A stretch of 64,000 nucleotides of DNA, from positions 1 to 64,000 of IMG/VR virus record IMGVR_UViG_3300027710_000020; one strand, written 5' to 3'. The number at the start of each line of letters is the position of its first letter. Within the stretch, counting starts at the first letter, position 1. Below the pieces are notes generated by a model. It made no database searches, was not told the DNA's origin, and saw only the letters and a program-made list of their open reading frames with translations. Made by a program: the position numbers and the translations under genes. Of the stretch, positions 44,501 to 51,605 are shown piece after piece. This DNA is from a virus.

Positions 44501-45413
44501 AATTCTAGAAAAGGATCCGTCAAACAAACAAGCATTAAAGGATCAACAAGAGCTAGTAAGAGGACCTTTAGGAGATCTTGCAAAACAAATTGCTGCAGAC
44601 TCAAAAGGATCTGATAAGGTTTTAGCAGCAGAGCTAAAGAAAATATTTACTGGAACATTAATTAATGAAAAGGGAGAGTCTCTTGCAGGTAGAGTTATGA
44701 CTGCGACTCATCCAAAGGGATCGGCTACCTACAAAGCTGGTGCAGCAGATGCAGCATTAAAACAAGATTCAGCAGCTGCACTTGCAAATGCTAAGGCCAT
44801 CACAGGAGGAAAAACTCTTGCAGATCTTTATAATGCATATATGGGAATAGGACCAGCTGGCTCTAAGACTAAAGATACTGCATTTGAAGTTACAAAAACA
44901 ACAACTAAGACTGGCGTGTCACTTGGAGGAAATACCAATAAGGGCGGTCTTGAGCAATGGGCTAAAGAGCAAATTGTTAGAGAGTATAATTTACAGCCAG
45001 GACAATTCTTTAAATACAACGGGAAAACATATAAGGTAAACTCTGCAACTGATATTATTAGACAGAAATGGGGAGGCGGACCATTTGCTGCTGGAGATCT
45101 GTTAAGGGTAAATGATAGAATTAATTCCCTGGGTGCACAGCAAGAAGGTATATTGATGAAACCTAATTTCTCAGGAACAATTTATCCTAATGTTGCAACA
45201 ATGCCACAATACGATGTTCCTTCATACTCTACAACAGGTGGATTCAAGAGTGGTACCACAAGTTCAAGTAGCTCTAATGTTACTATTAATGCTACACTTA
45301 ATTTTGGAGAATCTCCTAAGAGTGGTAGAGAACTTTGGAAAGAATTTAAGCAGATTGCTAAAGCCGAAGGCGCAAAAGTTGGAGAAAATATTGTTATCGG
45401 GGGATCATATTAA
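38553..45413 (+). CDS. Tape measure protein
   Basis: 2286 residues. The N-terminal coiled coil leads into a TP901-type tape measure core at about 200-560 (DTITLAADIAATGKQGDELL, then NDLVEAIPKAGPVIQGLGG, KSALASLINPTKVAKEKF). A hydrophobic segment (LLTFVTGFTAIIGPVIMLTG) and a Gly-rich middle follow, with LTPGEFVVNKEA and GGMVPG / GGMIPG repeats, then another hydrophobic part near 1470 and a long charged coiled coil near 1830-1990. At the usual 1.5 Angstrom per residue the tail would be about 340 nm. The stop overlaps the next start. No lysozyme or peptidase motif was seen. Confidence 0.9.
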   Translation: MADENIVTNIVANADFSGLIADVNKVAASLSKLQAQIIQSDARLASQVATMNRSFGENLRRTGQFATHFVTLTSDVEKFGTNLDRGQMKLKQYFQTFSEHTRTQGGLIRDLAKQQVALQNAIIQPMGKNAQGLMQYSVHIPQGLDAVKNKTALARQELQIMNKVVQDGGVQLINWGKNTQWAGRQLTVGLTVPLAAFGKAAADAFRMADAELVRLTKVYGGVAATSAADLEKVRREVTQTAKEISKAYGVSFKDTITLAADIAATGKQGDELLNSVKETSRLAVLGEVDRQEAMKATLAIQTTFKQNTDQLSDSINFLNSVENQTSTTLNDLVEAIPKAGPVIQGLGGSVQDLALYLTAMKEGGINASEGANALKSALASLINPTKVAKEKFSEMGIDLGGIVAKNAGDLTGTLFALQAALDNLDPLQKQQAIEQLFGKFQFSRLNALFANLGKQGSQTLQVMDLMKASSQELSQVAGRELSMVTESASGKYKRAVEGLKADLAGVGDEFLKIQTFFINVVDGIIKFINKLPDPIKSLLTFVTGFTAIIGPVIMLTGVLANFFGYIIKGASHFRALFKGGEGWKMLTPEILAAQKAGSLVEATFYSDAQAATVLKTAIAGLVTEFELLQSKAMTGAVSAAPTISTLAGNVVKGSGARVVDPNHPLISPEDTRSMSHLNPVAGMTIDQKSTQTIFGVVPGAPKVNQKIGNNPQMYMDGDLPKIPGLTSIGGASTGIVAAEAAKWHAMTGALAMQSQEEIALLKKEVASTGLITSSLSDSYQALLPTMTELTANAAKQSAAIVAQLQAGKLTVDQARAKIIQLNAQVESMIAQASVDIAGQQGRTIGLTTVPLLNQPVVNAAGKSNMKELLRPGRTRSLLNKIAQGLGVKTFGAGYSTETTIPKRLNAGNIVPGTGNTDTVPAMLTPGEFVVNKEATAANLPLLQAINGGKGVGGPNFNKGGKALRLQRTHITDDLSGLALLLPAWLNLGVNSNGNGLTGSQISSGIKETLQAGYDPNDLMNEATVTLGGDRSQSSRRTKAALEKLIASLESPENSNRMIGGRSDPFGFERLAKEIYRPALRGIKIDGARAGGRRNLFSAASQIFTERSSPNITRDEAISRGLIPGTKTGSKERGQIVTRRGGRLSWVSQNRTIGSSMPLWARGTNLGTLLTTSSGISHALKILKRNSGGMIPGYNAGGVIGNVLKGTAFKNVGAKFGKIGDKWGATSLSIGMGKRLFGSSGLTPKAQNLMYGKMIENLEKERPYGYVKDAQGSLQKALEPDIVDTLLKSAAGDVLSTGGKSLSKIDREILRTKFANWDSKSWTPATTKVRKQMFGMNKGGMVPGVQYFNRGGQVKGIQYFNKGTKKPVQPITFGSAYRQERAKGNIGAGMMSSGPMAGMGIGMGMGMAGQAIGGQAGQLMQFASVLPMLAPNMLGSLGKLAGGFKGVGGAAGIAGKAIGMAMRFALGPIGLLLTALTAGYAIFKKFQKEREQDRVEKTNSVGITEKSAAEAGIKYNNLSNSIKAVNDQLELTRAKGRNAYEALNSAGVQGLTLSIKELRAGIKNAKENQKELVGTFTDIDVSGDANKQAKVTEIATNLKAQFIAAGISAQEATNKIYAIISASDKADMAFNAISSKGFREITDSASAAIAMVKTLNKNMYDPASAGYDTDVLYGKDLGVVISNTTDALDDNLQTLMKTKKENGELMTQQEAMSEILASINEKEGSKLTLTQAQINSLKETHPALAEILNQSDNVAGMYSKWRLLLSGVRTDLKNITSEQAQALVAFEAALDSALAASEAKSSGSGIAAKSQKSIVALQKLIASGGAKAAANAQKTQDQIKEEIKLIDKKIDKINEEADARKKALEAAQDKENLSLEIQKAQLEYADKMAAGDMAGAAQAQLKIKQLVGERENQKAIDAIEENRAKREKELIAQREKLQAQSDKTAKNLTNAQNNATSAGERMNKVDQYQNEYQRLVKEQARIDVILEKDPSNKQALKDQQELVRGPLGDLAKQIAADSKGSDKVLAAELKKIFTGTLINEKGESLAGRVMTATHPKGSATYKAGAADAALKQDSAAALANAKAITGGKTLADLYNAYMGIGPAGSKTKDTAFEVTKTTTKTGVSLGGNTNKGGLEQWAKEQIVREYNLQPGQFFKYNGKTYKVNSATDIIRQKWGGGPFAAGDLLRVNDRINSLGAQQEGILMKPNFSGTIYPNVATMPQYDVPSYSTTGGFKSGTTSSSSSNVTINATLNFGESPKSGRELWKEFKQIAKAEGAKVGENIVIGGSY

Positions 45414-45895
45414 TGGCAAGCACAGTATATTTACCAGTAGGCTCACTTCTATATGTTGATACGTCTGCCACAGACACCCCTACTTGGGTAAAGCTTTCAG
45501 AGCATAATAGACAGCCAATGTCTATTAATCAAAACCGCATTCAAAAAGTAATAAGAATGAGCAACGGAACCCTCAGAAAGTTTTTTATTGCAGATAAAAG
45601 AGAGTTTAGCACGTCATGGAGTATGCTCCCATCCTTTTCAAATATGACTGTAGATGCAGGATACGGAGCAATAGATTTAAAATCATATTTTGAGGGCACT
45701 AAAGGCCAAGGTGTTTTTAAACTTAAGATAGTATATGGTAAGAATCAAACAACACCATTTGCAGATAGGGAAGAAGTCGTATTGGTTTCTTTTACGTCTT
45801 GCAGTTTTGAGGTAGTAAAAAGAAATGTTAAGGATTCTTCAAGCGATCCAGCTCAAGAATTTTGGAATGTATCTATTGCAATGGAACAAGTATAA
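45413..45895 (+). CDS. Distal tail (Dit-like) protein
   Basis: 160 residues, starting on the tape measure stop (TAATG). The pattern PMSINQNRIQKVIRMSNGTLRKFFIADKREFSTSWSMLP followed by a beta-rich end (EFWNVSIAMEQV) resembles the small tube-like proteins found right after the tape measure in siphoviruses, which form the hexameric tail tip ring. Assigned by order and predicted fold. The stop overlaps the next start. Confidence 0.6.
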   Translation: MASTVYLPVGSLLYVDTSATDTPTWVKLSEHNRQPMSINQNRIQKVIRMSNGTLRKFFIADKREFSTSWSMLPSFSNMTVDAGYGAIDLKSYFEGTKGQGVFKLKIVYGKNQTTPFADREEVVLVSFTSCSFEVVKRNVKDSSSDPAQEFWNVSIAMEQV

Positions 45896-48135
45896 TGATT
45901 ACCACAGTACCCTCATCAAATAATGCTACTGTTCAAAATCTATTTAAGCAGAAATCATCTGTTAAAATAAACATAGGCTGCACAATAGAGTACAACATGA
46001 ACTCTATGCTTGATAATATTACTGTAACATACCCATCTACAATGGATCAATATTATGCAAAGTCAGAGAACGGTAAAGTCAATACTTACAAAAAGCTTTT
46101 CCCAGTTGATTCAATCATCAAACCGTTTAGGCCTTTATTTTCTGGAGTCAAGTATCTTATTTGGACCAACTCCCAAACAGACACTCCTGCAAATAGTTTT
46201 TATGCTCCAAGAACATTAACCTATCCACGAACAACATCTCCACAGACAGACGGATACGAGTCTGCCGCTACTACGCTATACCCAAGACTGTACTACCCTG
46301 GAGTAACAACTGCATACAAGTATTGGGTAACACCAATAAACCAAAATGCAGATATAAGCGTTAACTACTCTATTACTTCTGCAACAATTAAAGAAGCTTC
46401 TTCTTCAGGTTCTGTTGTAACATACACAACGTTAAACAATCATGGATTTTCTTCAGGACAAACAGTCACGATCACTGGTCTTTCAACAGCAGCTTTTAAT
46501 TTATCTTCAAGCGTAATTGCTTCTACACCAAGCCCGACATCTTTTACTATTGCTTCATCTGCTACAGGGGCCTGGGCAAGGGGGCAAACAGCAACAGCAA
46601 CATTGTCTACAGCAACAAAGCCTGCTGTATCAAATAAGATAGTTGCAAGATTTGAAAAAACTCATGCGTTTCCAAGCAACTATACAATAACAATTACATA
46701 TTCAGATTCAACAACAGCAACAGTGGGGCCATCACCAGTAGACCTGTCTGGTCAGATTGTGCTATATTATAATGGAACTGCCTGGACTTCAACAGAGCCT
46801 TCCGTTTATGCTACACCTAAACTAATTAAATCTATTCGTCTTCAAGCAACAAACCCAAACGGCGGAAAAGTATTAGGGGTTATTGAGCTATCAGCAAGAT
46901 GGATAAAGGATATATCTGCAGACATAGTTTCTCTTGATATTGAAAAAGAGTCTTCTTCAAGCTCAGAAGACATACTGCCTGTCGGAAAGATCACTGCAAA
47001 CAGCCTAAGCATAGACATTGTTAAATATAACCAATCTGCACTTGAATACATTTCTTACAATAGAGAAGCAAGTTTTGATATAACAAAAACTTATATGGTC
47101 AAGAATGCAGAATTAAAACCTTACTTTTCAGTATATCATTCCGCTGGAAATTATGGTTCAGCAGGAGATTTATATGACAAGGTGCCACAAGGATCATTTT
47201 ATATAGATTCCTGGACAATAGGAGATACTGGAGAGGTTTCTTTAAACGCACTAGATGCTGCCAAATATTTAATGGATACTGTAGCTCCAGATATTTTATG
47301 TGAGTCATATCCAGTAACTAGTATTATCAGAAGGCTCCTAGACTCTATAGGGTTTACAAGCTACGAGATTAGAACTGAAACAGATGATAAGTCTATCCCA
47401 GTTATTAATTATTGGTGGACAACAGGGTCTAAAACAGTTTGGCAAGCCCTTCAAGAGCTGTGCCGTGATATACAAATGAATGCTTTCTTTGATGAAAATA
47501 ATATTTTGCAGTTTGCAAGTCGTGATTATATTTATAAAAAGGCAGGCATCGACTGGGAATTTACTTACGAAACAGATGGAACAACTCTTGCTAATATAAT
47601 TGATTTTAATAAACAAGAAATTCCTTCTGCAAACCAAGTTAAAATCTTATGGCAAAGTCAGCTTACATCGAACTACGCTGGAAACTCAGGAGATCTGTGG
47701 ACAGATGAAGTATCCTACCTAAGTGCTGGTGGATTAAGGTCAAGCATAGCAGCAGACACATCTCCAGAAAATACAATACTTGCAGTTGATGTAGAAACCC
47801 TAGACGACTATAGCAGCGCAACGTTGTATAATTTTACAGGATATGTTATGATTGATTCAGAAATAATTGAATACGATGCAATACAGTATCAGTACACCCC
47901 AATTGGCTCAACTACGTCGCAAAATGTTTGGATTACTTCATCATCAGATGTAAATAAGTATAGATATTTATCAAGACCAGGTTATGATTACATAACAAAA
48001 GAAACATTTTTTAGACCGACAGGTTTATACCGAGTAAAGACAAGAGGAGCATTTGGAACAACCCCAGCATATCATGCAGCCTCTGCCCTCACTGGGTTAG
48101 CGGACTGGTCTCAAAGAAAGGCTACGTGGGAATAA
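45895..48135 (+). CDS. Tail tip hub protein, part 1
   Basis: 746 residues from ATG 45895, which shares a base with the upstream stop; an upstream in-frame ATG at 45862 is within the previous gene. Residues about 165-240 hold one HGFSSGQTVTITG module of the same type as in the giant adhesin. From about 340 on (ISADIVSLDIEKESSSSSEDILPVG, then FYIDSWTIGDTGEVSLNALDAAKYL and WQALQELCRDIQMNAFFDENN) it resembles hub/tail-associated proteins that close the tube. The next gene continues the same complex. Confidence 0.65.
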   Translation: MITTVPSSNNATVQNLFKQKSSVKINIGCTIEYNMNSMLDNITVTYPSTMDQYYAKSENGKVNTYKKLFPVDSIIKPFRPLFSGVKYLIWTNSQTDTPANSFYAPRTLTYPRTTSPQTDGYESAATTLYPRLYYPGVTTAYKYWVTPINQNADISVNYSITSATIKEASSSGSVVTYTTLNNHGFSSGQTVTITGLSTAAFNLSSSVIASTPSPTSFTIASSATGAWARGQTATATLSTATKPAVSNKIVARFEKTHAFPSNYTITITYSDSTTATVGPSPVDLSGQIVLYYNGTAWTSTEPSVYATPKLIKSIRLQATNPNGGKVLGVIELSARWIKDISADIVSLDIEKESSSSSEDILPVGKITANSLSIDIVKYNQSALEYISYNREASFDITKTYMVKNAELKPYFSVYHSAGNYGSAGDLYDKVPQGSFYIDSWTIGDTGEVSLNALDAAKYLMDTVAPDILCESYPVTSIIRRLLDSIGFTSYEIRTETDDKSIPVINYWWTTGSKTVWQALQELCRDIQMNAFFDENNILQFASRDYIYKKAGIDWEFTYETDGTTLANIIDFNKQEIPSANQVKILWQSQLTSNYAGNSGDLWTDEVSYLSAGGLRSSIAADTSPENTILAVDVETLDDYSSATLYNFTGYVMIDSEIIEYDAIQYQYTPIGSTTSQNVWITSSSDVNKYRYLSRPGYDYITKETFFRPTGLYRVKTRGAFGTTPAYHAASALTGLADWSQRKATWE

Positions 48136-49847
48136 TGGCAGCATATAGAGAATTTGAACCTTACGTGTCACAGTCAACAACTAACATAGGTGGCATACCA
48201 GAAATTACTTTTGCTTCAACATCCTCAATTTCCGTAAAAGTTTCTAAAACTAATATGACAACTGAGCCAGTAAATTACTCTGCCACGTACTATAAGCTGG
48301 ATGCCTCTGGCAATATTGTTGCTGGAACATCTCAAACTGTAACGAAGACCACAAATCCATTTACTATAGAAAACCTTTCAACTAATCAGCCTTATGCAAT
48401 TTCAGTAAAAGCATATGACGGAACACGGTTTGGAAATGTTGCATACAGAACATTTACTACTCCAATTGAGTACAATGTAGCAGGATACAAAGGCATGGTG
48501 GTAGATCCGACAAAAGCGGCGGCTGCAAAATCATTTTTACGACTAACTAATAACTCGACGAGTGCAAAAGAATACTCAGTAGCCTATAGAACATTTAATG
48601 CAATATCTTTGCCAACAAGTACTCTGTCCTACTCTGGCCTACCCTCTTACATTCAAGAAGAATACGCATCATACGCAAAAAGCCATTACGCATTTGGCAC
48701 AAAAATGTTTTTAGATTCTACTATCGATAGAACAAGGCAATCCGCAGGACTAGGGTTTTTTGTGGATGGGCAAGGCAATGATGGATATTATATTTTTATT
48801 AATAGCACAGAAACAGCAGGCGCTGTCAATAAAAAAGAAGTTAGAATTTGTAAAGTAAAAGGCGGAGACATACGTGTATTAAATGATAGTCAAAAAAATA
48901 CAGTAACAAGCCTCAATGGCGTATACGGAGGAAGGTCCTATGACATTGATGTTAAAGTCAAGGTGCAGCTATCAAGCATTAAGATTAATGTATACATAAA
49001 TGGATTCTTAATTACTGCCACAGACAGCTCGGGAATGTATGAAGACGAAGACGGTAAAAAAACTGTCAATCAAATGCTAAAGCCAACAAAAACAATTGCT
49101 CTTGCGTGTAAATATGGCGAGGCAATATTTGATTATGTATACGGTACAGATATAGAAGAAAAGAAATATAATGATTCTGAATTTGTAAGCAACATGTATA
49201 GGGGCGCATTTTCTAATGATTATTTAAATATTGGTTTTGGTGATATCATATATAATAATTCTGCAGAGCAAGATAATGCTGCTAAGCCTGCAGCCATAGA
49301 TGAATTTGGAACTTCAGTTAGAGAGATAAGAAAAGTTTCTTTAAGATATAATAGTGCCCCAGCATACCCAATTAAATTCTCAACAGGGTTAAATACGTCT
49401 GTAAAAATATTAGGATCAAAGGTTAGTAATTTTGGCGGGGAGACATACGTATTGAATAATAGCTCTGCTCTTACTCCATTAAATGATGAAAAGGCAGCAA
49501 CGTTTTATTTATACGGAGACACTATTGCCCCGTCTGGAACTTTAGAGTATAACTCAGATGTTTTGTCAGAGTATATAAATCAAGAGCCAATAATATTTGA
49601 GTCCTCTTGGCTGCAAAATCTTTCAGATGTAGAAGCACTTGGCACTTGGATTAAAAACAGCATTGTAAATAAAGGCAAACTAATTAATTTATCAGTATTT
49701 GGAAATCCATTTATTGCCGTTGGCGACATTGTTTCTGTTAAATATTTGTATCAAGGCCTAGACGGAACACAAAAATTCATAGTTACAAATGTTAGGCATA
49801 CGTTTAACGAAGGACTAGATACGGAGATCACATGTCGATCATTATAG
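48135..49847 (+). CDS. Tail tip hub protein, part 2, with Fn3 and LamG-like domains
   Basis: 570 residues from ATG 48135 (TAATG overlap). Residues 20-110 form an Fn3 module (PVNYSATYYKLDASGNIV, PYAISVKAYDG), 130-330 a jelly-roll LamG-like domain with a GFFVDGQGNDGYYIFI strand set. The C-terminal part (SVFGNPFIAVGDIVSVKYLYQGLDGTQKFIVTNVRH) matches the end of tail hub proteins in which this segment closes the hub domain begun in the preceding gene. The hub thus appears to be encoded by two adjacent genes. Confidence 0.65.
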   Translation: MAAYREFEPYVSQSTTNIGGIPEITFASTSSISVKVSKTNMTTEPVNYSATYYKLDASGNIVAGTSQTVTKTTNPFTIENLSTNQPYAISVKAYDGTRFGNVAYRTFTTPIEYNVAGYKGMVVDPTKAAAAKSFLRLTNNSTSAKEYSVAYRTFNAISLPTSTLSYSGLPSYIQEEYASYAKSHYAFGTKMFLDSTIDRTRQSAGLGFFVDGQGNDGYYIFINSTETAGAVNKKEVRICKVKGGDIRVLNDSQKNTVTSLNGVYGGRSYDIDVKVKVQLSSIKINVYINGFLITATDSSGMYEDEDGKKTVNQMLKPTKTIALACKYGEAIFDYVYGTDIEEKKYNDSEFVSNMYRGAFSNDYLNIGFGDIIYNNSAEQDNAAKPAAIDEFGTSVREIRKVSLRYNSAPAYPIKFSTGLNTSVKILGSKVSNFGGETYVLNNSSALTPLNDEKAATFYLYGDTIAPSGTLEYNSDVLSEYINQEPIIFESSWLQNLSDVEALGTWIKNSIVNKGKLINLSVFGNPFIAVGDIVSVKYLYQGLDGTQKFIVTNVRHTFNEGLDTEITCRSL

Positions 49848-49856
49848 TCGACTAAA

Positions 49857-49865
49857 TGATATAAT
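49857..49865 (+). promoter_or_regulatory. Extended -10 promoter giving a leaderless start at 49872
   Basis: TGA precedes TATAAT (49860-49865), and the ATG is 6 nt further, the normal position of the transcription start. The 15-mer TAAATGATATAATAA is identical to that at the promoter at 58915. An inverted repeat GTCGA/TCGAC lies just upstream. Confidence 0.55.
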
Positions 49866-49871
49866 AATAAA

Positions 49872-50672
49872 ATGACACAAGACGCTAATAGAGTTGATGG
49901 TAAATCGGTTGTTGTTGGACCTCCAATTGTTTTGCCAAAAAATTCTCCTGACCGTGTTTTTTTAAGAAAAACAGTAGGAATAGATATTGAAGAAGGCTCT
50001 AAATCAGATGTAGCAAGTCCATTTATTACAGGATCTGGATCAGGATCTTCAGGATCTTCAGGCTCTTCTACAAGTCTTGCAGATAAAAAATTACCACCAG
50101 ATCCAAATCTACCAGCAGAGATTATAGATATTCCTCAGTTAACAGATATAGAAAATATAACATATCAACAATATTTTGATACATTTAATTCTATTAGAAT
50201 CAAAGCAATTATTAAAATTAGAAATTCAAGTAAAGATAAAAAGAATGTAGTGGGAGTAGACGCAAGAAGCCAGCAGAGTAATCAAGCTCCAGCATTAAGC
50301 ATACCTACCCCAGTAGCATTTATTGCTCCTTCTCCTTCGGTTCCTTCAGTTGCTTTCGATAGAACTGGAACGGCACTGGCTTGGGGATGGAACAACGTAT
50401 CTGGATTAGGATCTTATGAGTCAGTTACTTATCAGTGGGAAATAAGATCATCTTCAAGCGTTACGAGTACAAAAATAAGTTCAGGAACAAAGTCTTATGT
50501 CTCTGGCGGATTACTAGCAATAGGAGATAGCGGAAAGACTAGAAATTATAGAGTTAGCTCAGCGCAAGGAGATACAGCGGCAACTCCTTCTCAAAGATGG
50601 CTAAGAGTTAGGGCGGTTGTTTTGGCAACAGACGGCAAAACATATTATTCAGGATATTCTACACCAATCTAA
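49872..50672 (+). CDS. Minor tail protein with Ser-rich linker and Fn3-like domain
   Basis: 266 residues without a Shine-Dalgarno; an appropriate promoter suggests a leaderless mRNA. The N-terminal 50 residues are charged, followed by a GSGSGSSGSSGSS linker, a short helix and an Ig/Fn3-like C-terminal domain (ALAWGWNNVSGLGSYESVTYQWEIRSSS ... WLRVRAVVLATDGKTYYSGYS). Likely a peripheral tail tip subunit. No enzymatic motif. Confidence 0.6.
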   Translation: MTQDANRVDGKSVVVGPPIVLPKNSPDRVFLRKTVGIDIEEGSKSDVASPFITGSGSGSSGSSGSSTSLADKKLPPDPNLPAEIIDIPQLTDIENITYQQYFDTFNSIRIKAIIKIRNSSKDKKNVVGVDARSQQSNQAPALSIPTPVAFIAPSPSVPSVAFDRTGTALAWGWNNVSGLGSYESVTYQWEIRSSSSVTSTKISSGTKSYVSGGLLAIGDSGKTRNYRVSSAQGDTAATPSQRWLRVRAVVLATDGKTYYSGYSTPI

Positions 50673-50680
50673 GGGGAATC

Positions 50681-51604
50681 ATGATAAAGGGAACATACAT
50701 ATATTACCAAGACGGCCAAGAGATATACAGGTCTAAAAATGTTATTACCAAATACGGTAAAAGATTTTTTACAAACCTTATAGCTGGAAGAGATTCGTTT
50801 ACATCTAAATCCATGGCTTTTGGAATTGATAGTGCATCAGCAACAGACGCAGACACAAGGCTGGGATTTGAATTTTATCGAACTCCAGTAGAGTTTGGTA
50901 GCACTGATATACAATCGTTAAATGACACTACCACTTATTCTGTAGTTTATAAAACTACAATTCCTCAAGACGTATCGGGTTATATTACAGAAGTAGGAAT
51001 CTACCCAGAGTTTAGAGACTCTATTAGTTCTTACGATAGCAAATTTATTGCAGATTTTGAAAGTCAGCTAGACTGGACAAATAATCCATCTATATCTTCA
51101 AATAATTCTAGGGTTGGTCAGTATACTTTAAATATGTCCTCAAACGGAACATCGGCAAAAGAATATAAAAGCAATGTACAACAAATAGACTTATCAGGTT
51201 ATAGCGTAAATGATACTCTTAGATTAGCTTACTTTAAACAAGATGCAAATTTAAGCAATATTATTATTAAATTTTATAGCTCTCCAGACAACTATTACTC
51301 TGTCACTATTACTCCAGAGGCGGGCACTGGATATAAGATAACTCCTGGAATACTCTTAAGCAATCTTTTTTCAAATGCTAGCACATTAAATGTAGATCCT
51401 TCTAATATCAATCAGATAGGAATTACAATTACTCCAGCAGGGGGAACATCTACCTCAGTAGATATGGATGCATTAAGAATTAACGATGAAGATACATTTA
51501 GTCCAGATTTTGGTTTAATAAGTAGGTCAGTATTGTCTACACCACTTATGAAGTTATCTGGAAGACAGGTAGAAGTTGAATACAGATTGGATTTAGGATT
51601 CTAA
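50681..51604 (+). CDS. Minor tail protein
   Basis: 307 residues. The first 115 (NVITKYGKRFFTNLIAG, FGIDSASATDADTRLGFEFYRTPV, YSVVYKTTIPQDVSGYITEVGIYP) match a recurring phage domain in tail tip and fibre anchor proteins. The C-terminal 180 look like a carbohydrate-binding jelly roll (FIADFESQLDWTNN, YTLNMSSNG, LRLAYFKQDANLSNIIIKFYSS). GGGG precedes the start. It is probably a tip-attached host-recognition subunit. Confidence 0.65.
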   Translation: MIKGTYIYYQDGQEIYRSKNVITKYGKRFFTNLIAGRDSFTSKSMAFGIDSASATDADTRLGFEFYRTPVEFGSTDIQSLNDTTTYSVVYKTTIPQDVSGYITEVGIYPEFRDSISSYDSKFIADFESQLDWTNNPSISSNNSRVGQYTLNMSSNGTSAKEYKSNVQQIDLSGYSVNDTLRLAYFKQDANLSNIIIKFYSSPDNYYSVTITPEAGTGYKITPGILLSNLFSNASTLNVDPSNINQIGITITPAGGTSTSVDMDALRINDEDTFSPDFGLISRSVLSTPLMKLSGRQVEVEYRLDLGF

Positions 51605-51605
51605 A

